Positions 35,498 to 43,709 of a stretch of DNA of 64,000 bases are shown piece by piece (positions within the stretch are counted from its first letter, which is position 1; every line of letters starts with the position of its first letter). Location of the stretch: the NCBI RefSeq assembly GCF_012927275.1, contig NZ_JABBGG010000001.1:434001-498000 (forward strand). Direction: 5' to 3'. This DNA comes from Massilia polaris. Its GTDB lineage: Bacteria; Pseudomonadota; Gammaproteobacteria; Burkholderiales; Burkholderiaceae_D. The notes under the pieces were generated by a model, which worked only from the letters and a program-made list of their open reading frames with translations, searched no databases and was not told the origin of the DNA. Position numbers and translations under genes: made by a program.

Positions 35498-36577
35498 ATG
35501 AAAAAGACTCTCACCGCCATCGCCATCATTGGCGCATTTTCGAGCCTCGCGCAGGCGCAGTCGTCGGTGACGGTTTACGGCATCGTCGACGCAGGCATCG
35601 TGCGCGAGCAGGGCGGCGTCAACGGTTCGAGCACCAACATCAGCAGCGGCGTCGGTTCGGCGTCGCGCCTCGGCTTCCGCGGCACTGAAGACCTGGGCAA
35701 CGGCGTATCGGCACTGTTCGTGCTGGAAGGCGGCTACCGCCTCGACACCGGCGCCAGCGACGTGTCGGGCGCGATCTTCAACCGCCAGGCCTACGTCGGC
35801 CTGAAGGGCGGCGCGGGCACCCTGACCCTGGGCCGCCAGTACACGCCTTACTACAACGCACTGAGCCAGGTTGCCGATCCATTCGGCGCCGGCTACGCAG
35901 GCAGCGCCAAGAACCTGATGCCGGCCGCCGGCGTCAATACCCGCGCCAGCAACGCGATCGTCTACGTATCGCCAGCGGTCAACGGTTTCTCGGGCGAGCT
36001 GTCGTACAGCCTGGCTGAGCAGGGCGGCAACAGCGTCGCCGGCCGCCAGGTCGGCGCCGCGCTGTCCTTCGGCGCAGGCAAGCTGAACGCGCGCCTGGCG
36101 CACAACCACCGCAACAACGATGTGGCTGGCGTGGCCGGCGTGCAGGATCGCGATATCGGCCGCAACACCTTGCTGGCAGCGAACTACGACTTCGGCGTTG
36201 CCAAGGCCTACGCTGCCTACGGCATCAACGAAGGCCTGAACAGCTCGCCACTGGCCAACACCAGCAACCCGTTCGGCAGCGCCGTAGCGCCGCGCGCTTC
36301 GCTTGATAGCCGCGACATGCTGATCGGCGTGCAGGTACCGTTCGGCGCCAACGCGCTGATGGCGTCGTTCATCCGCAAGGACGACCGCAGCGCCTTCAAC
36401 CAGGACGCCGACCAGTGGGCAATCGGACTGACCCGTTCGCTGTCGAAGCGCACCAGCCTGTACACCTCGTACGGCAAGATCAAGAACAAGAACGGCGCAG
36501 GCTACACCGTCGGCAACAACAGCGATGTTGGTTCCGGCGATACCGCGTACAACGCCGGCGTCCGCCACGCGTTCTGA
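35498..36577 (+). CDS. Gram-negative porin (Burkholderiales type)
   Basis: A 359-residue outer-membrane beta-barrel porin. The signal peptide (MKKTLTAIAIIGAFSSLAQA) is followed by SSVTVYGIVDAGIVREQGG, the typical first strand. The motifs SRLGFRGTEDLGNGVSALFV, FNRQAYVGL and LTLGRQYTPYY are diagnostic. The protein ends in HAF, the C-terminal Phe recognised by the BAM machinery. It allows small hydrophilic solutes through the outer membrane. The upstream ATG at 35444 is rejected because it would precede the signal peptide. The Shine-Dalgarno match is weak. Confidence 0.92.
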   Translation: MKKTLTAIAIIGAFSSLAQAQSSVTVYGIVDAGIVREQGGVNGSSTNISSGVGSASRLGFRGTEDLGNGVSALFVLEGGYRLDTGASDVSGAIFNRQAYVGLKGGAGTLTLGRQYTPYYNALSQVADPFGAGYAGSAKNLMPAAGVNTRASNAIVYVSPAVNGFSGELSYSLAEQGGNSVAGRQVGAALSFGAGKLNARLAHNHRNNDVAGVAGVQDRDIGRNTLLAANYDFGVAKAYAAYGINEGLNSSPLANTSNPFGSAVAPRASLDSRDMLIGVQVPFGANALMASFIRKDDRSAFNQDADQWAIGLTRSLSKRTSLYTSYGKIKNKNGAGYTVGNNSDVGSGDTAYNAGVRHAF

Positions 36578-36615
36578 TCTTCCCCCAGGCAGGGTGCGCG
36601 CGTAAGCTAGCGCCT

Positions 36616-36653
36616 CGCAACCCCGGCTGGCCGTAACGCGGCCGGGCGTTGCG
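36616..36653 (+). terminator. Hairpin after porin gene, probable terminator
   Basis: A GC-rich stem with CGCAAC/GTTGCG outer arms and a GGCCG/CGGCC inner pairing, about 40 bases after the porin stop. The T-run is poor. Confidence 0.45.
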
Positions 36654-36811
36654 CCGGCGCGCTTTAGCTCGTCATTCCCGGCCTGCAGCTTCCTTCCCCG
36701 CATCGCGCCAGTCAGCAGCACCATCCCACACTTCGCCAGCCGCGCGCGCTGGATCGCCGTCAAACCTGTGGCAAGATGCCAGCATATCCTGAGTTGTTTG
36801 GCGAGGACCGC

Positions 36812-37813
36812 ATGCACACCCTGATCGAAGACAGGCTTTGCCTGTTTGCACTGCACAGCAGCCGCGCTTTCGGCGAGCGGGTGGCGCAGCACCTCGGCGT
36901 CACCCTCGGCGCGCACGAGGAACGCAATTTCGAGGATGGCGAGCATAAGTCGCGCCCTTTGGATCCGGTGCGCGGCAAGGACGTGTTCGTGATCCACTCG
37001 CTGTACGGCGACCCGAACGAAAGCGCCAACGACAAGCTGTGCCGGCTGCTGTTCTTCATCGGTGCGCTCAAGGATGCCGGCGCCGCGCGCGTGACTGCCG
37101 TGGTGCCGTATCTCGCGTATGCGCGCAAGGACCGCCAGACCAAGGAGCGCGACCCGGTCACCACGCGCTATGTGGCCTGCCTGTTCGAGGCGGTCGGCAC
37201 CGATGCGGTCGTGACGCTCGACGTGCACAACCTGGCGGCCTACCAGAATGCCTTCCGCTGCCGCACTGTGCACCTCGAAGCCGCCAGCCTGTTCGCCAGG
37301 TTCCTGGCGCCGCAGCTGGCCGGCGTCGAGGCGAGCGTGGTCTCGCCCGATGCCGGCGGCATCAAGCGTGCCGAAGCGTTCCGCCAGGCAATGTCCGATG
37401 CCCTTGGCCGCCCGGTCGGCATGGCGTGCGTTGAGAAATACCGCAGCGCGGGCATTGTCAGCGGAAACATGTTGATCGGCGATGTACGCGGCCGCACGGC
37501 CATTCTCATCGACGACCTGATCAGTACGGGCACCACGCTGGCGCGCGCGGCGGCCGCTTGCCGCGACGGCGGCGCGGCCGCCGTGATGGCGCTGGCCACC
37601 CACGGGCTGTTCAGCGAAAATGCCGGCACGGTGCTGGGCGCCCCGGTTGTGGGCGACCCGGATCTGGGCGACCCGGTATTGCAGCAACTGGTCGTCAGCG
37701 ACAGCGTCGAGCCCGGCCGGGCCGGCGCCGACGCACTGAAACCCAGGCTCGCCGTCGTCAGCAGCGCCGCCTTGTTCGGCGACGCGATTTTGCAGCTGCA
37801 TGACGGGATCTGA
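36812..37813 (+). CDS. Ribose-phosphate pyrophosphokinase paralogue (PRPP synthetase-like)
   Basis: A 333-residue protein with the PRPP synthetase two-domain fold. It has [10 protein letters not shown] near the N-terminus, [20 protein letters not shown], the catalytic-loop region [24 protein letters not shown], and the PRPP-binding [17 protein letters not shown]. These match Prs-type enzymes but with clear differences from housekeeping Prs, and the gene is paired with a hydrolase instead of isolated near tRNA genes. It probably makes PRPP or a related product under special conditions. GAGG lies five bases before ATG 36812. Confidence 0.85.
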   Translation: MHTLIEDRLCLFALHSSRAFGERVAQHLGVTLGAHEERNFEDGEHKSRPLDPVRGKDVFVIHSLYGDPNESANDKLCRLLFFIGALKDAGAARVTAVVPYLAYARKDRQTKERDPVTTRYVACLFEAVGTDAVVTLDVHNLAAYQNAFRCRTVHLEAASLFARFLAPQLAGVEASVVSPDAGGIKRAEAFRQAMSDALGRPVGMACVEKYRSAGIVSGNMLIGDVRGRTAILIDDLISTGTTLARAAAACRDGGAAAVMALATHGLFSENAGTVLGAPVVGDPDLGDPVLQQLVVSDSVEPGRAGADALKPRLAVVSSAALFGDAILQLHDGI

Positions 37814-37824
37814 AAGGACGCACC

Positions 37825-38469
37825 ATGTTTGACCGGGTACGCAAGCAAGTGGTCGACATCGCGATCGACGGCGAATTCGTCGAGGGGATGCTGGCGGTGC
37901 CGGAAGGCGCGCGCGCCGTGGTGCTGTTCGCCCACGGCAGCGGCAGCGGCCGCCTCAGTCCGCGCAACAACTACGTGGCCGGCGCGTTGCGCAAGGCCGG
38001 CCTGGCCACCTTGCTGATGGACCTTTTGACGCCGGCCGAAGAGCCAAGCACGCGGTCGCGCTTCGACATCGGCTTGCTGGCGCGGCGGCTCGAGCTGGCG
38101 GCAAACTGGCTGGACATGGACCGCGATACGCGCGGCCTGCCGCTGGGCCTGTTCGGCGCCAGTACGGGCGCCGCCGCGGCGCTGCAGCTTGCCGCAAGCG
38201 GCGGGCACAGGGTGTATTCGGTGGTGTCGCGCGGCGGGCGCCCCGATCTCGCGGGCCCTGCCCTCGAACGGGTACAGGCGCCGACCTTGCTGATCGTCGG
38301 CGGGCTCGACAACCAGGTGATCGAGCTGAACGAAGCGGCCTATGCGATGCTGAACTGCCGCAAGGAGCTCAAGGTCGTGGAGGGTGCGACGCACCTGTTT
38401 GAGGAGCCGGGCGCGCTGGAGCAGGTGGCGCGGCTCGCCACCGACTGGTTCGTCGGCTGCCTGCCCTAG
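37825..38469 (+). CDS. Alpha/beta hydrolase (dienelactone hydrolase-like)
   Basis: A 214-residue soluble alpha/beta hydrolase. The triad is readable: nucleophile Ser in LFGASTGAAAAL, Asp in VGGLDNQV and His in EGATHLFEEPG. FAHGSGSGRLSPRNNYVA forms the oxyanion region. It starts 12 bases after the PRPP-synthetase paralogue with a good AAGGA, so they form an operon. The pairing of PRPP-type genes with this hydrolase group recurs in stress clusters. Substrate unknown. Confidence 0.82.
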   Translation: MFDRVRKQVVDIAIDGEFVEGMLAVPEGARAVVLFAHGSGSGRLSPRNNYVAGALRKAGLATLLMDLLTPAEEPSTRSRFDIGLLARRLELAANWLDMDRDTRGLPLGLFGASTGAAAALQLAASGGHRVYSVVSRGGRPDLAGPALERVQAPTLLIVGGLDNQVIELNEAAYAMLNCRKELKVVEGATHLFEEPGALEQVARLATDWFVGCLP

Positions 38470-38482
38470 CCGGTAGCCGGGT

Positions 38483-38815
38483 TCAGGAAGCGGCCTGGCC
38501 CCGGCCCAGGTGCACCACGTAATGCACCGGCTGCTCGGCATCGATCTCGAACCGGGTTTGCGCCGCGACGTGAAAACGGTATCCGGCGTGGCAGGCATTC
38601 CACGCGCCATCGTGGCCAACCCGGACGCGCCCAAGTCCTTCGACGATTTCAACCGTCTCGTCGGTGTCGGCGGCAAACGTGACGCCGCCGGGCATCACCA
38701 CGCCGACGGTCTTGATGGTGTGGTCGGGGAAGGTGAGCGTGTACGAAATACATTTTCCCTCCGCGTAGACATTCGCTTTTTTACTGATTGCAACGTGCTC
38801 GACCTGCGTACCCAT
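38483..38815 (-). CDS. ppnP: Pyrimidine/purine nucleoside phosphorylase PpnP
   Basis: A 110-residue cupin of the former DUF1255 family. Segments such as VEHVAISKKANVYAEGK, HTIKTVGVVMPGG, YRFHVAAQTRFEIDAE and VHYVVHLG cover the whole family length. PpnP cleaves several nucleosides with phosphate. GGGAG lies about eight bases upstream of the chosen ATG (38815); a longer version from 38842 has no such site. Nucleotide salvage fits with the neighbouring PRPP-related gene. Confidence 0.85.
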   Translation of the reverse strand: MGTQVEHVAISKKANVYAEGKCISYTLTFPDHTIKTVGVVMPGGVTFAADTDETVEIVEGLGRVRVGHDGAWNACHAGYRFHVAAQTRFEIDAEQPVHYVVHLGRGQAAS

Positions 38816-38914
38816 GGCGGTTCTCCCGAATGTTGCTTGCATGCGGCCTTGCTATGTCAGACTCGCGCGCGCCGGTTTTGTTCTGCGTCGTGGCTGCCCC
38901 TCCAGCGCCGGCGG

Positions 38915-39955
38915 TCATGAGCGCACCCGCCAGTTCTGGTGGCGTTCCGCTAGTTGCAGATAGTTCATGGCACTGGCCGCCCATTTGGGCGAATAGCGGA
39001 ACCGGGCTTCCTTCAGGTGCGCGACCGCCAGCGTGGCGCGCACGAGCGCGCGGTAGCCCTGGTAAAAGTGCAGCAGGCCGGGCGTCGGCCGGTCGTGCGA
39101 CAGGGCCCGGTACTGCTGGACCAGCGTAGCCGCCAGCGCGGGCGCGCCCAGCCGTTCGGTTTCGAGCGCGAGGAAGGCGATCTCGTCGGCCCGGTCGACG
39201 ATGCGCAGGGTGCGCGAAAATTCCAGGCAGTCGATGATGGCCGGCGCCGGGTACAGGCAGATGTGTTCGGGACGCAGGTCGCCGTGGCCTTCGATTACGA
39301 GGCCATCGGCCACGCGCCAGTCGATGCGCGCCGCCATCCGGTCGAGCGCGCTGTGCTGGCGGTGGCAGACCAGCCGGACCTGGGCGGCCGGCAGCCGGTA
39401 GGCGGGCTGCAGCAGTTCATGGGCGCAGGCGGCGATCTGGCGCGCGTAGCGGTCGCGGTAGGCCGAGCCGTCGATGTCGACCGGCGGCAGCGACTGGAAA
39501 AACGCCACCAGGCGCGACGCGATGCACTGCATGTCGCGCGCGCTGGCATGGCCGTGGCGCAGCACGTAATCGAGCATGAACTCGCCGGGCAGGCGGTGCA
39601 TCCGCACCAGCCAGTCGACCACCTCGCCATTACCGCCCACTTCGAGATGATGATCGGTATTCAGGGTCAGCGGCACCACGCCAAGGTAGACGTCGGGCGC
39701 GAGGCGGCGGTTCAGGCGGACTTCTTCCTCGCAAAAATGACGACGCGCGGCGATCGTGCGGAAATCGATGGCGTCGTAGCACACAGGCTTTTTCAGCTTG
39801 TAGGCGTGGCGGGTGGTCAGGAATACCCAGGCCATGTGGGTCTCCAACGCCTCGACCCGGTAGGGCGCTTCCGGGTAGCTCGAGGGCTGGCGCAGGAAGG
39901 TCAGCTTGGCTTCCAGCGGCACCGGTTCGGCAGGCTGGTCACGGATGTTCGACAT
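38915..39955 (-). CDS. Aminoglycoside-phosphotransferase-like kinase
   Basis: A 346-residue protein with a kinase-like fold: AWVFLTTRHAYKLKKPVC in the N-lobe (probable ATP-binding lysines), GHGDLRPEHIC as the catalytic loop (where APH enzymes have HGDxxxxN) and AIIDCLEFSRTL as the metal-binding segment. Relatives are often fused to an AAA P-loop domain; that second half is missing here. Substrate unknown; resistance to antibiotics should not be assumed. The start at 39955 has AGGAG seven bases upstream. Confidence 0.82.
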   Translation of the reverse strand: MSNIRDQPAEPVPLEAKLTFLRQPSSYPEAPYRVEALETHMAWVFLTTRHAYKLKKPVCYDAIDFRTIAARRHFCEEEVRLNRRLAPDVYLGVVPLTLNTDHHLEVGGNGEVVDWLVRMHRLPGEFMLDYVLRHGHASARDMQCIASRLVAFFQSLPPVDIDGSAYRDRYARQIAACAHELLQPAYRLPAAQVRLVCHRQHSALDRMAARIDWRVADGLVIEGHGDLRPEHICLYPAPAIIDCLEFSRTLRIVDRADEIAFLALETERLGAPALAATLVQQYRALSHDRPTPGLLHFYQGYRALVRATLAVAHLKEARFRYSPKWAASAMNYLQLAERHQNWRVRS

Positions 39956-40060
39956 GGCGCGGCTCCTGGCAAGCCGTCCGGCGAGCGCTGCGCTACTTGA
40001 CGCACCGCAGACGGCAGGTCGATTGTACGCTATGATCGGCACAGGAAAACGGAGGGCGCC

Positions 40061-40900
40061 ATGTGGTACAAGACCGTGCTTGTTCACGTCGACCAGGGCC
40101 GCGATGCCAGTTCGCGCATCGCTATCGCCGCGCAGATTGCGCTGGACAACCAGGCGCACCTGGTTGGCGCGGCGATGACCGGCATGTCGCCTTCCGTGTT
40201 CGCCGCGGCCGGGCTGAATCCGGCGGTTCCGCCCTTGCTGCTGTCGTTCGATGCTTTGCGGGAAGAGAGCACGCAGGCGCTGGATGCGTTCGAGCAGCAG
40301 GTGGTGGCGTTCGGCGTGGCGTCGTACGAACGGCGCCAGTTGGAGGACCAGGCCGGTCCGGGCATGAGCATGCAAGCGCGCTATGCCGACCTGCTGGTGA
40401 TCAGCCAGGCGGACCGGGCGTCGCCGGCGCCGCGGCTGCGCGCCGACTTTCCCGAATACGTGCTGCTGAACTGCGCGCGCCCGGTGCTGGTGGTGCCCGC
40501 CGGAACGCCGCCGGCGCCGCTCGGCAAGCGCGTGATGATCGGCTGGAACGGCAGCCGCGAGGCCACGCGCGCCATTACCAGCGCGATTCCCTTGCTGAAG
40601 GACGCGCAGCAGGTCGATATCGTTGTACTCAATCCCGCATCCGAAGGCGATATGCATGGCCCGCTTGCCGGGGCCGACATTGCCCTGTTCCTCGCGCGCC
40701 ACGGCGTCAAGGTCGATGTGCGCAGCCGGTCCGGCGTGGCCGATGTCGGCGCTGTCCTGCTGGCGCTGGCCGCCGATGCGGGCGCCGACCTGCTGGTCAT
40801 GGGTGCTTACGGTCATTCGCGCATTGGCGAAATCTTGCTGGGCGGGGTGACGCGCACGCTGCTCGCGTCGGCCCGCCTGCCATTATGGATGGCGCGCTAG
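40061..40900 (+). CDS. Universal stress protein (tandem UspA)
   Basis: A 279-residue protein with two UspA-like halves. The first begins YKTVLVHVDQGRDAS, the second KRVMIGWNGSREATRA. The C-terminal half ends in the ATP-binding signature GAYGHSRIGEILLGGVTRTLL (G-x2-G-x9-G-S/T). It is a cytoplasmic stress-response protein. GGAGG lies six bases before the ATG. It stands alone, divergent from the kinase-like gene. Confidence 0.9.
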   Translation: MWYKTVLVHVDQGRDASSRIAIAAQIALDNQAHLVGAAMTGMSPSVFAAAGLNPAVPPLLLSFDALREESTQALDAFEQQVVAFGVASYERRQLEDQAGPGMSMQARYADLLVISQADRASPAPRLRADFPEYVLLNCARPVLVVPAGTPPAPLGKRVMIGWNGSREATRAITSAIPLLKDAQQVDIVVLNPASEGDMHGPLAGADIALFLARHGVKVDVRSRSGVADVGAVLLALAADAGADLLVMGAYGHSRIGEILLGGVTRTLLASARLPLWMAR

Positions 40901-40902
40901 GA

Positions 40903-41412
40903 TCACTTCCCCGGCGGCGAGCTGAGCAAGATGGTCGTGACGCTGCCGTCGCGCCCGACGACCAGCTGGTACAGGCGGTCGTATTCGTCGTCGCCGACTG
41001 CCGTTCCCGGATCGCCGCCCAGCAGGGTGACCAGTTTGCCGATGGTGTTCGAGTGGCCCACTACCAGGGTGTTGCCGCCGCTTGCCTTCAGCTCCGCCAC
41101 CATTTTCTCCGGCTGGCGCGCATCGTATTCCTTCACGGGCACACCGGACAGGGCGGCGGTCGGGGCCGCGGTCTGGCGGGTACGCGCGGTCTTGCTGGTG
41201 AAGACCTGGCGGATGGCGGTGTGCTTCAGGATCGTGGCGATGTTGCCGGCGCGCAGGCGTCCTTGCGCGGTCAGGTCCGGGTCGCCGTCGTTCCCGGTCT
41301 TCTCGCCGTGGCGCACGACGTAGATCACCGCAGGTTCGGCGGCCTGGGCGAGGGGAGCGAGCATGGCCAGCGTGAGCGCGAGACCGGCGGCGAAACGGGT
41401 GGTGAAAGTCAT
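40903..41412 (-). CDS. Histidine phosphatase family protein, exported
   Basis: A 169-residue protein with a Sec signal peptide (1-24, ending AQA) and the histidine-phosphatase RHG motif (VIYVVRHGEKTG). The second catalytic His is in VVGHSNTIGKL. TSKTARTRQTAAP supplies the conserved Arg. It is a short periplasmic SixA/phytase-type member. AGGA lies upstream of the ATG. The substrate cannot be inferred. Confidence 0.85.
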   Translation of the reverse strand: MTFTTRFAAGLALTLAMLAPLAQAAEPAVIYVVRHGEKTGNDGDPDLTAQGRLRAGNIATILKHTAIRQVFTSKTARTRQTAAPTAALSGVPVKEYDARQPEKMVAELKASGGNTLVVGHSNTIGKLVTLLGGDPGTAVGDDEYDRLYQLVVGRDGSVTTILLSSPPGK

Positions 41413-41529
41413 TGTTTTTTCCTGGATGGGTCAAGCCGCATGTATAGCAACAGAATTGTGAAGATGCAAGGGGAAGATGGCGCGCATCTTGCTAGATAGT
41501 TTGGATCGACCATCAAGCATCCTGCTTCC

Positions 41530-42126
41530 ATGACTTCCGCCATTCCTTCGTTACGCACCCTCATCGTGTCGGCAGCGGGCAGCGCCAGCGACGCACTGCG
41601 TGCCTGCCTGGCCGACGCCGGCTGCACCATCCTGGCCGAGGTGGCGCCCGGTCCGGCACTCGCCGCGCACATCGCGCAGCACCGGCCCGATCTCATCGTG
41701 CTCGGCGCCTCATCCGGCGCCGGCCAGCTCGCATCCGCAGTTGCGCTTGCCTGCGGCACGGAGCGCCGGCCGCTGGCGGTCTTCACCAGCGACGACTCGG
41801 AATCCAGCATCGACGCGGCAATCACCTCCGGCGTGGCGGCCTATGTCATCGATGGCCTCGAACCCGGCCGGGTCAAAGCGGTGCTCGGCGTGGCGCTGGC
41901 GCGCTTTCGCCAGCAAGGAAAGTTGCTCGATGAACTTTCTGGTGCACGCACCAAACTGGCCGAGCGCAAGGTCATCGACCGCGCCAAGGGAATCCTGATG
42001 GCGCGCCATAAGTTCGGCGAGGACGAGGCCTATCAAAAGATGCGTAGCATGGCGATGAACAAGAAGCTCAAACTGGCCGACCTTGCCCAGCGCTTGCTGG
42101 ATGTCGAGGAGTTATTGGACAGGTAG
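41530..42126 (+). CDS. ANTAR-domain antitermination regulator (NasT-like) with degenerate receiver
   Basis: A 198-residue protein. The N-terminal receiver fold (about 8-125) has lost the acidic pocket: LIVSAAGSASD replaces the Asp pair and the phosphoacceptor position in PDLIVLGASSG is Gly. A coiled linker leads to a C-terminal ANTAR RNA-binding domain (AERKVIDRAKGILMARHKFG, EDEAYQKMRSMAMNKKLKL). It sits directly upstream of the nas/nir operon, whose leader has a two-hairpin ANTAR target. It should prevent termination in that leader. NasT is controlled elsewhere by the nitrate sensor NasS, not phosphorylation; no nasS gene is next to it. Confidence 0.88.
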   Translation: MTSAIPSLRTLIVSAAGSASDALRACLADAGCTILAEVAPGPALAAHIAQHRPDLIVLGASSGAGQLASAVALACGTERRPLAVFTSDDSESSIDAAITSGVAAYVIDGLEPGRVKAVLGVALARFRQQGKLLDELSGARTKLAERKVIDRAKGILMARHKFGEDEAYQKMRSMAMNKKLKLADLAQRLLDVEELLDR

Positions 42127-42221
42127 CGTCTTCTGGTGCATTGCATCATTTCCGGGCGCGAAATGCACTGCGATGTGGCGCTGACGCTCTCAACACCGAA
42201 TCCCTTCCCCCTGTCTGTACG

Positions 42222-42237
42222 TGGCACGGCGCTTGCT
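42222..42237 (+). promoter_or_regulatory. Sigma-54 promoter of the nitrate assimilation operon
   Basis: TGGCAC-GGCGC-TTGCT, an exact fit to the sigma-54 consensus (GG at -24, GC at -12). The expected transcript start is near 42248, only four bases before the first ANTAR hairpin. This points to NtrC-type activation by nitrogen limitation. Upstream bases 42127-42221 contain TGGTGCATTGCATCA and other partial repeats, but no convincing NtrC pair. Confidence 0.85.
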
Positions 42238-42251
42238 AAAGATTAGGTGTC

Positions 42252-42300
42252 GGGTCAATGGCGATCCCTGAATAAAAGCACTGGCCCAACGACGGGCCGG
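42252..42300 (+). promoter_or_regulatory. Two-hairpin ANTAR RNA target in the nas operon leader
   Basis: Hairpin P1: GGGTC (42252-42256), loop AATGGC, GATCCC (42263-42268, one bulged base). Hairpin P2: a 7-bp stem 42281-42287/42294-42300 around loop AACGAC. Both hexaloops have A at position 1 and G at position 4, the hallmark of RNAs bound by ANTAR regulators. They precede an intrinsic terminator, so binding should permit read-through into the nitrate genes. Confidence 0.8.
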
Positions 42301-42310
42301 CAGGACAACG

Positions 42311-42362
42311 GCGTCCGCACTGCCTGGTAGCTACCGGGCGGAAGCGGGCGCGTTTTTGTTTT
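42311..42362 (+). terminator. Leader intrinsic terminator before the nitrate transporter gene
   Basis: A two-part stem (GCGTCCGC/GCGGGCGC with one G-U pair, then eight more inner pairs around loop TAGCTA) followed by TTTTTGTTTT. It ends 14 bases before the transporter ATG, so it must be bypassed for expression. This is the strongest intrinsic terminator I saw in the window. Confidence 0.85.
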
Positions 42363-42376
42363 ATACGGGATAAACC

Positions 42377-43696
42377 ATGGCATCGAAAGCAAACAGGATC
42401 GACCTCTTCACCATCCGCACTCCGCAGATGCGTGCCTTCCACCTGACCTGGATGGCGTTTTTCACCTGCTTCTTCGCCTGGTTCGCCTGCGCGCCGCTGA
42501 TGCCAGTCATCAAAGGCGAGTTCGGCCTGACGATCGGGCAGATCGCCAACATCAACATCGCCGCCGTCGCCATCACCATCCTGGTGCGGCTGGTGGTCGG
42601 CCCGATGTGCGACCGCTTCGGCCCGCGCAAGACCTACACCTGGCTGCTCGCGCTGGGCGCCATCCCGGTGCTGGGCGTGGCCGCGTCGCAGAGCTACGAG
42701 AGCTTCCTGTTCTTCCGCCTGCTGATCGGCGCGGTCGGCGCCAGTTTCGTCATCACCCAGTACCACACCTCGGTCATGTTCGGACCGAACGTGGTCGGCA
42801 CCGCCAACGCGGCGGCGGCCGGCTGGGGCAACGCCGGCGGCGGCGCGGCGCAGGCGCTGATGCCGCTGCTGCTGGGCGCATTGGTGATGCTGGGGGTGTC
42901 GGAAGGCATGGGCTGGCGCGCGGCGCTGGTGGTGCCGGGCGTGCTGATGCTGGTGATGGCGGTGCTGTACTGGCGCTATACCCAGGACTGCCCGGAAGGC
43001 AACTACGACGACATGCGCGCCGCCGGGATGTCGGCGGCCGGCGCCCCGGTCGAAGCGGGCAAGAAGGGCGGCTGGGCGAGCTTCCGCGCGGCGGCGTCGA
43101 ACTACCGCGTGTGGCTGCTGTTCGTCACCTACGGCGCCTGCTTCGGCATCGAGATCTTCATCCACAACATCGCGGCGGTCTACTACGTCGACCACTTCGA
43201 CCTGACCATCGGCCAGGCCGGCATGGCGGCGGGCAGCTTCGGCCTGCTGGCGCTGTTTGCACGGGCGCTGGGCGGCTGGATCTCCGACAAGATGGCCCTG
43301 CGCGGCACGCTCAACAGCCGCGTCACCCTGCTGTTCATCCTGATGATCGGCGAGGGCCTCGGCCTGCTGTGGTTCGCGCGCGCCGACACCATCGTCTTCG
43401 CCGTCATCGCGATGCTGGTCTTCGGCCTGTTCACCCACATGGCCTGCGGCGCGACTTATGCGCTGGTGCCGTTCATCGACCGCAAGGCGCTGGGCGGCGT
43501 GGCCGGCATCATCGGCGCGGGCGGCAATGTCGGCGCGGTGATGGCCGGCTTCCTGATGAAGGGAACGGGCGACATCCGCCACACGCTCGCCATCCTCAGC
43601 GGCCTGGTGATCTTCTCCGCGCTGTGCGCGATCGCCGTGCGCTTTACCGCCGGCGCGGACGAGCCTTCGCTCGCTTCCGGCGCGGTTGCATCATAA
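42377..43696 (+). CDS. Nitrate/nitrite MFS transporter (NarK/NasA type)
   Basis: A 439-residue MFS transporter with about twelve helices. Family motifs include FHLTWMAFFTCFFAWFACAP, MCDRFGPRKTY (MFS motif A) and the nitrate signature GWGNAGGGAAQALMP in helix 5, repeated as GIIGAGGNVGAV in helix 11. It imports nitrate for assimilation. The gene follows the regulated leader and begins the operon; nirB starts 13 bases after its stop. The Shine-Dalgarno is weak (GGGA). Confidence 0.93.
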   Translation: MASKANRIDLFTIRTPQMRAFHLTWMAFFTCFFAWFACAPLMPVIKGEFGLTIGQIANINIAAVAITILVRLVVGPMCDRFGPRKTYTWLLALGAIPVLGVAASQSYESFLFFRLLIGAVGASFVITQYHTSVMFGPNVVGTANAAAAGWGNAGGGAAQALMPLLLGALVMLGVSEGMGWRAALVVPGVLMLVMAVLYWRYTQDCPEGNYDDMRAAGMSAAGAPVEAGKKGGWASFRAAASNYRVWLLFVTYGACFGIEIFIHNIAAVYYVDHFDLTIGQAGMAAGSFGLLALFARALGGWISDKMALRGTLNSRVTLLFILMIGEGLGLLWFARADTIVFAVIAMLVFGLFTHMACGATYALVPFIDRKALGGVAGIIGAGGNVGAVMAGFLMKGTGDIRHTLAILSGLVIFSALCAIAVRFTAGADEPSLASGAVAS

Positions 43697-43709
43697 GGAA
43701 GGACAGGAT

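Noticed and set aside
38915..39955. Aminoglycoside resistance gene
   Set aside because: It is only kinase-fold related; the motifs fit the broad phosphotransferase family with unknown substrate.
39956..40816. Upstream extension of the phosphotransferase gene to a 633-residue frame
   Set aside because: The family-like sequence begins only at 39955, where AGGAG precedes the ATG; the extension runs antisense through the universal stress gene.
42127..42221. NtrC binding pair upstream of the sigma-54 promoter
   Set aside because: Partial repeats (TGGTGCATTGCATCA, TGCACTGCGATGTGGCGC) do not have the usual spacing of NtrC sites.
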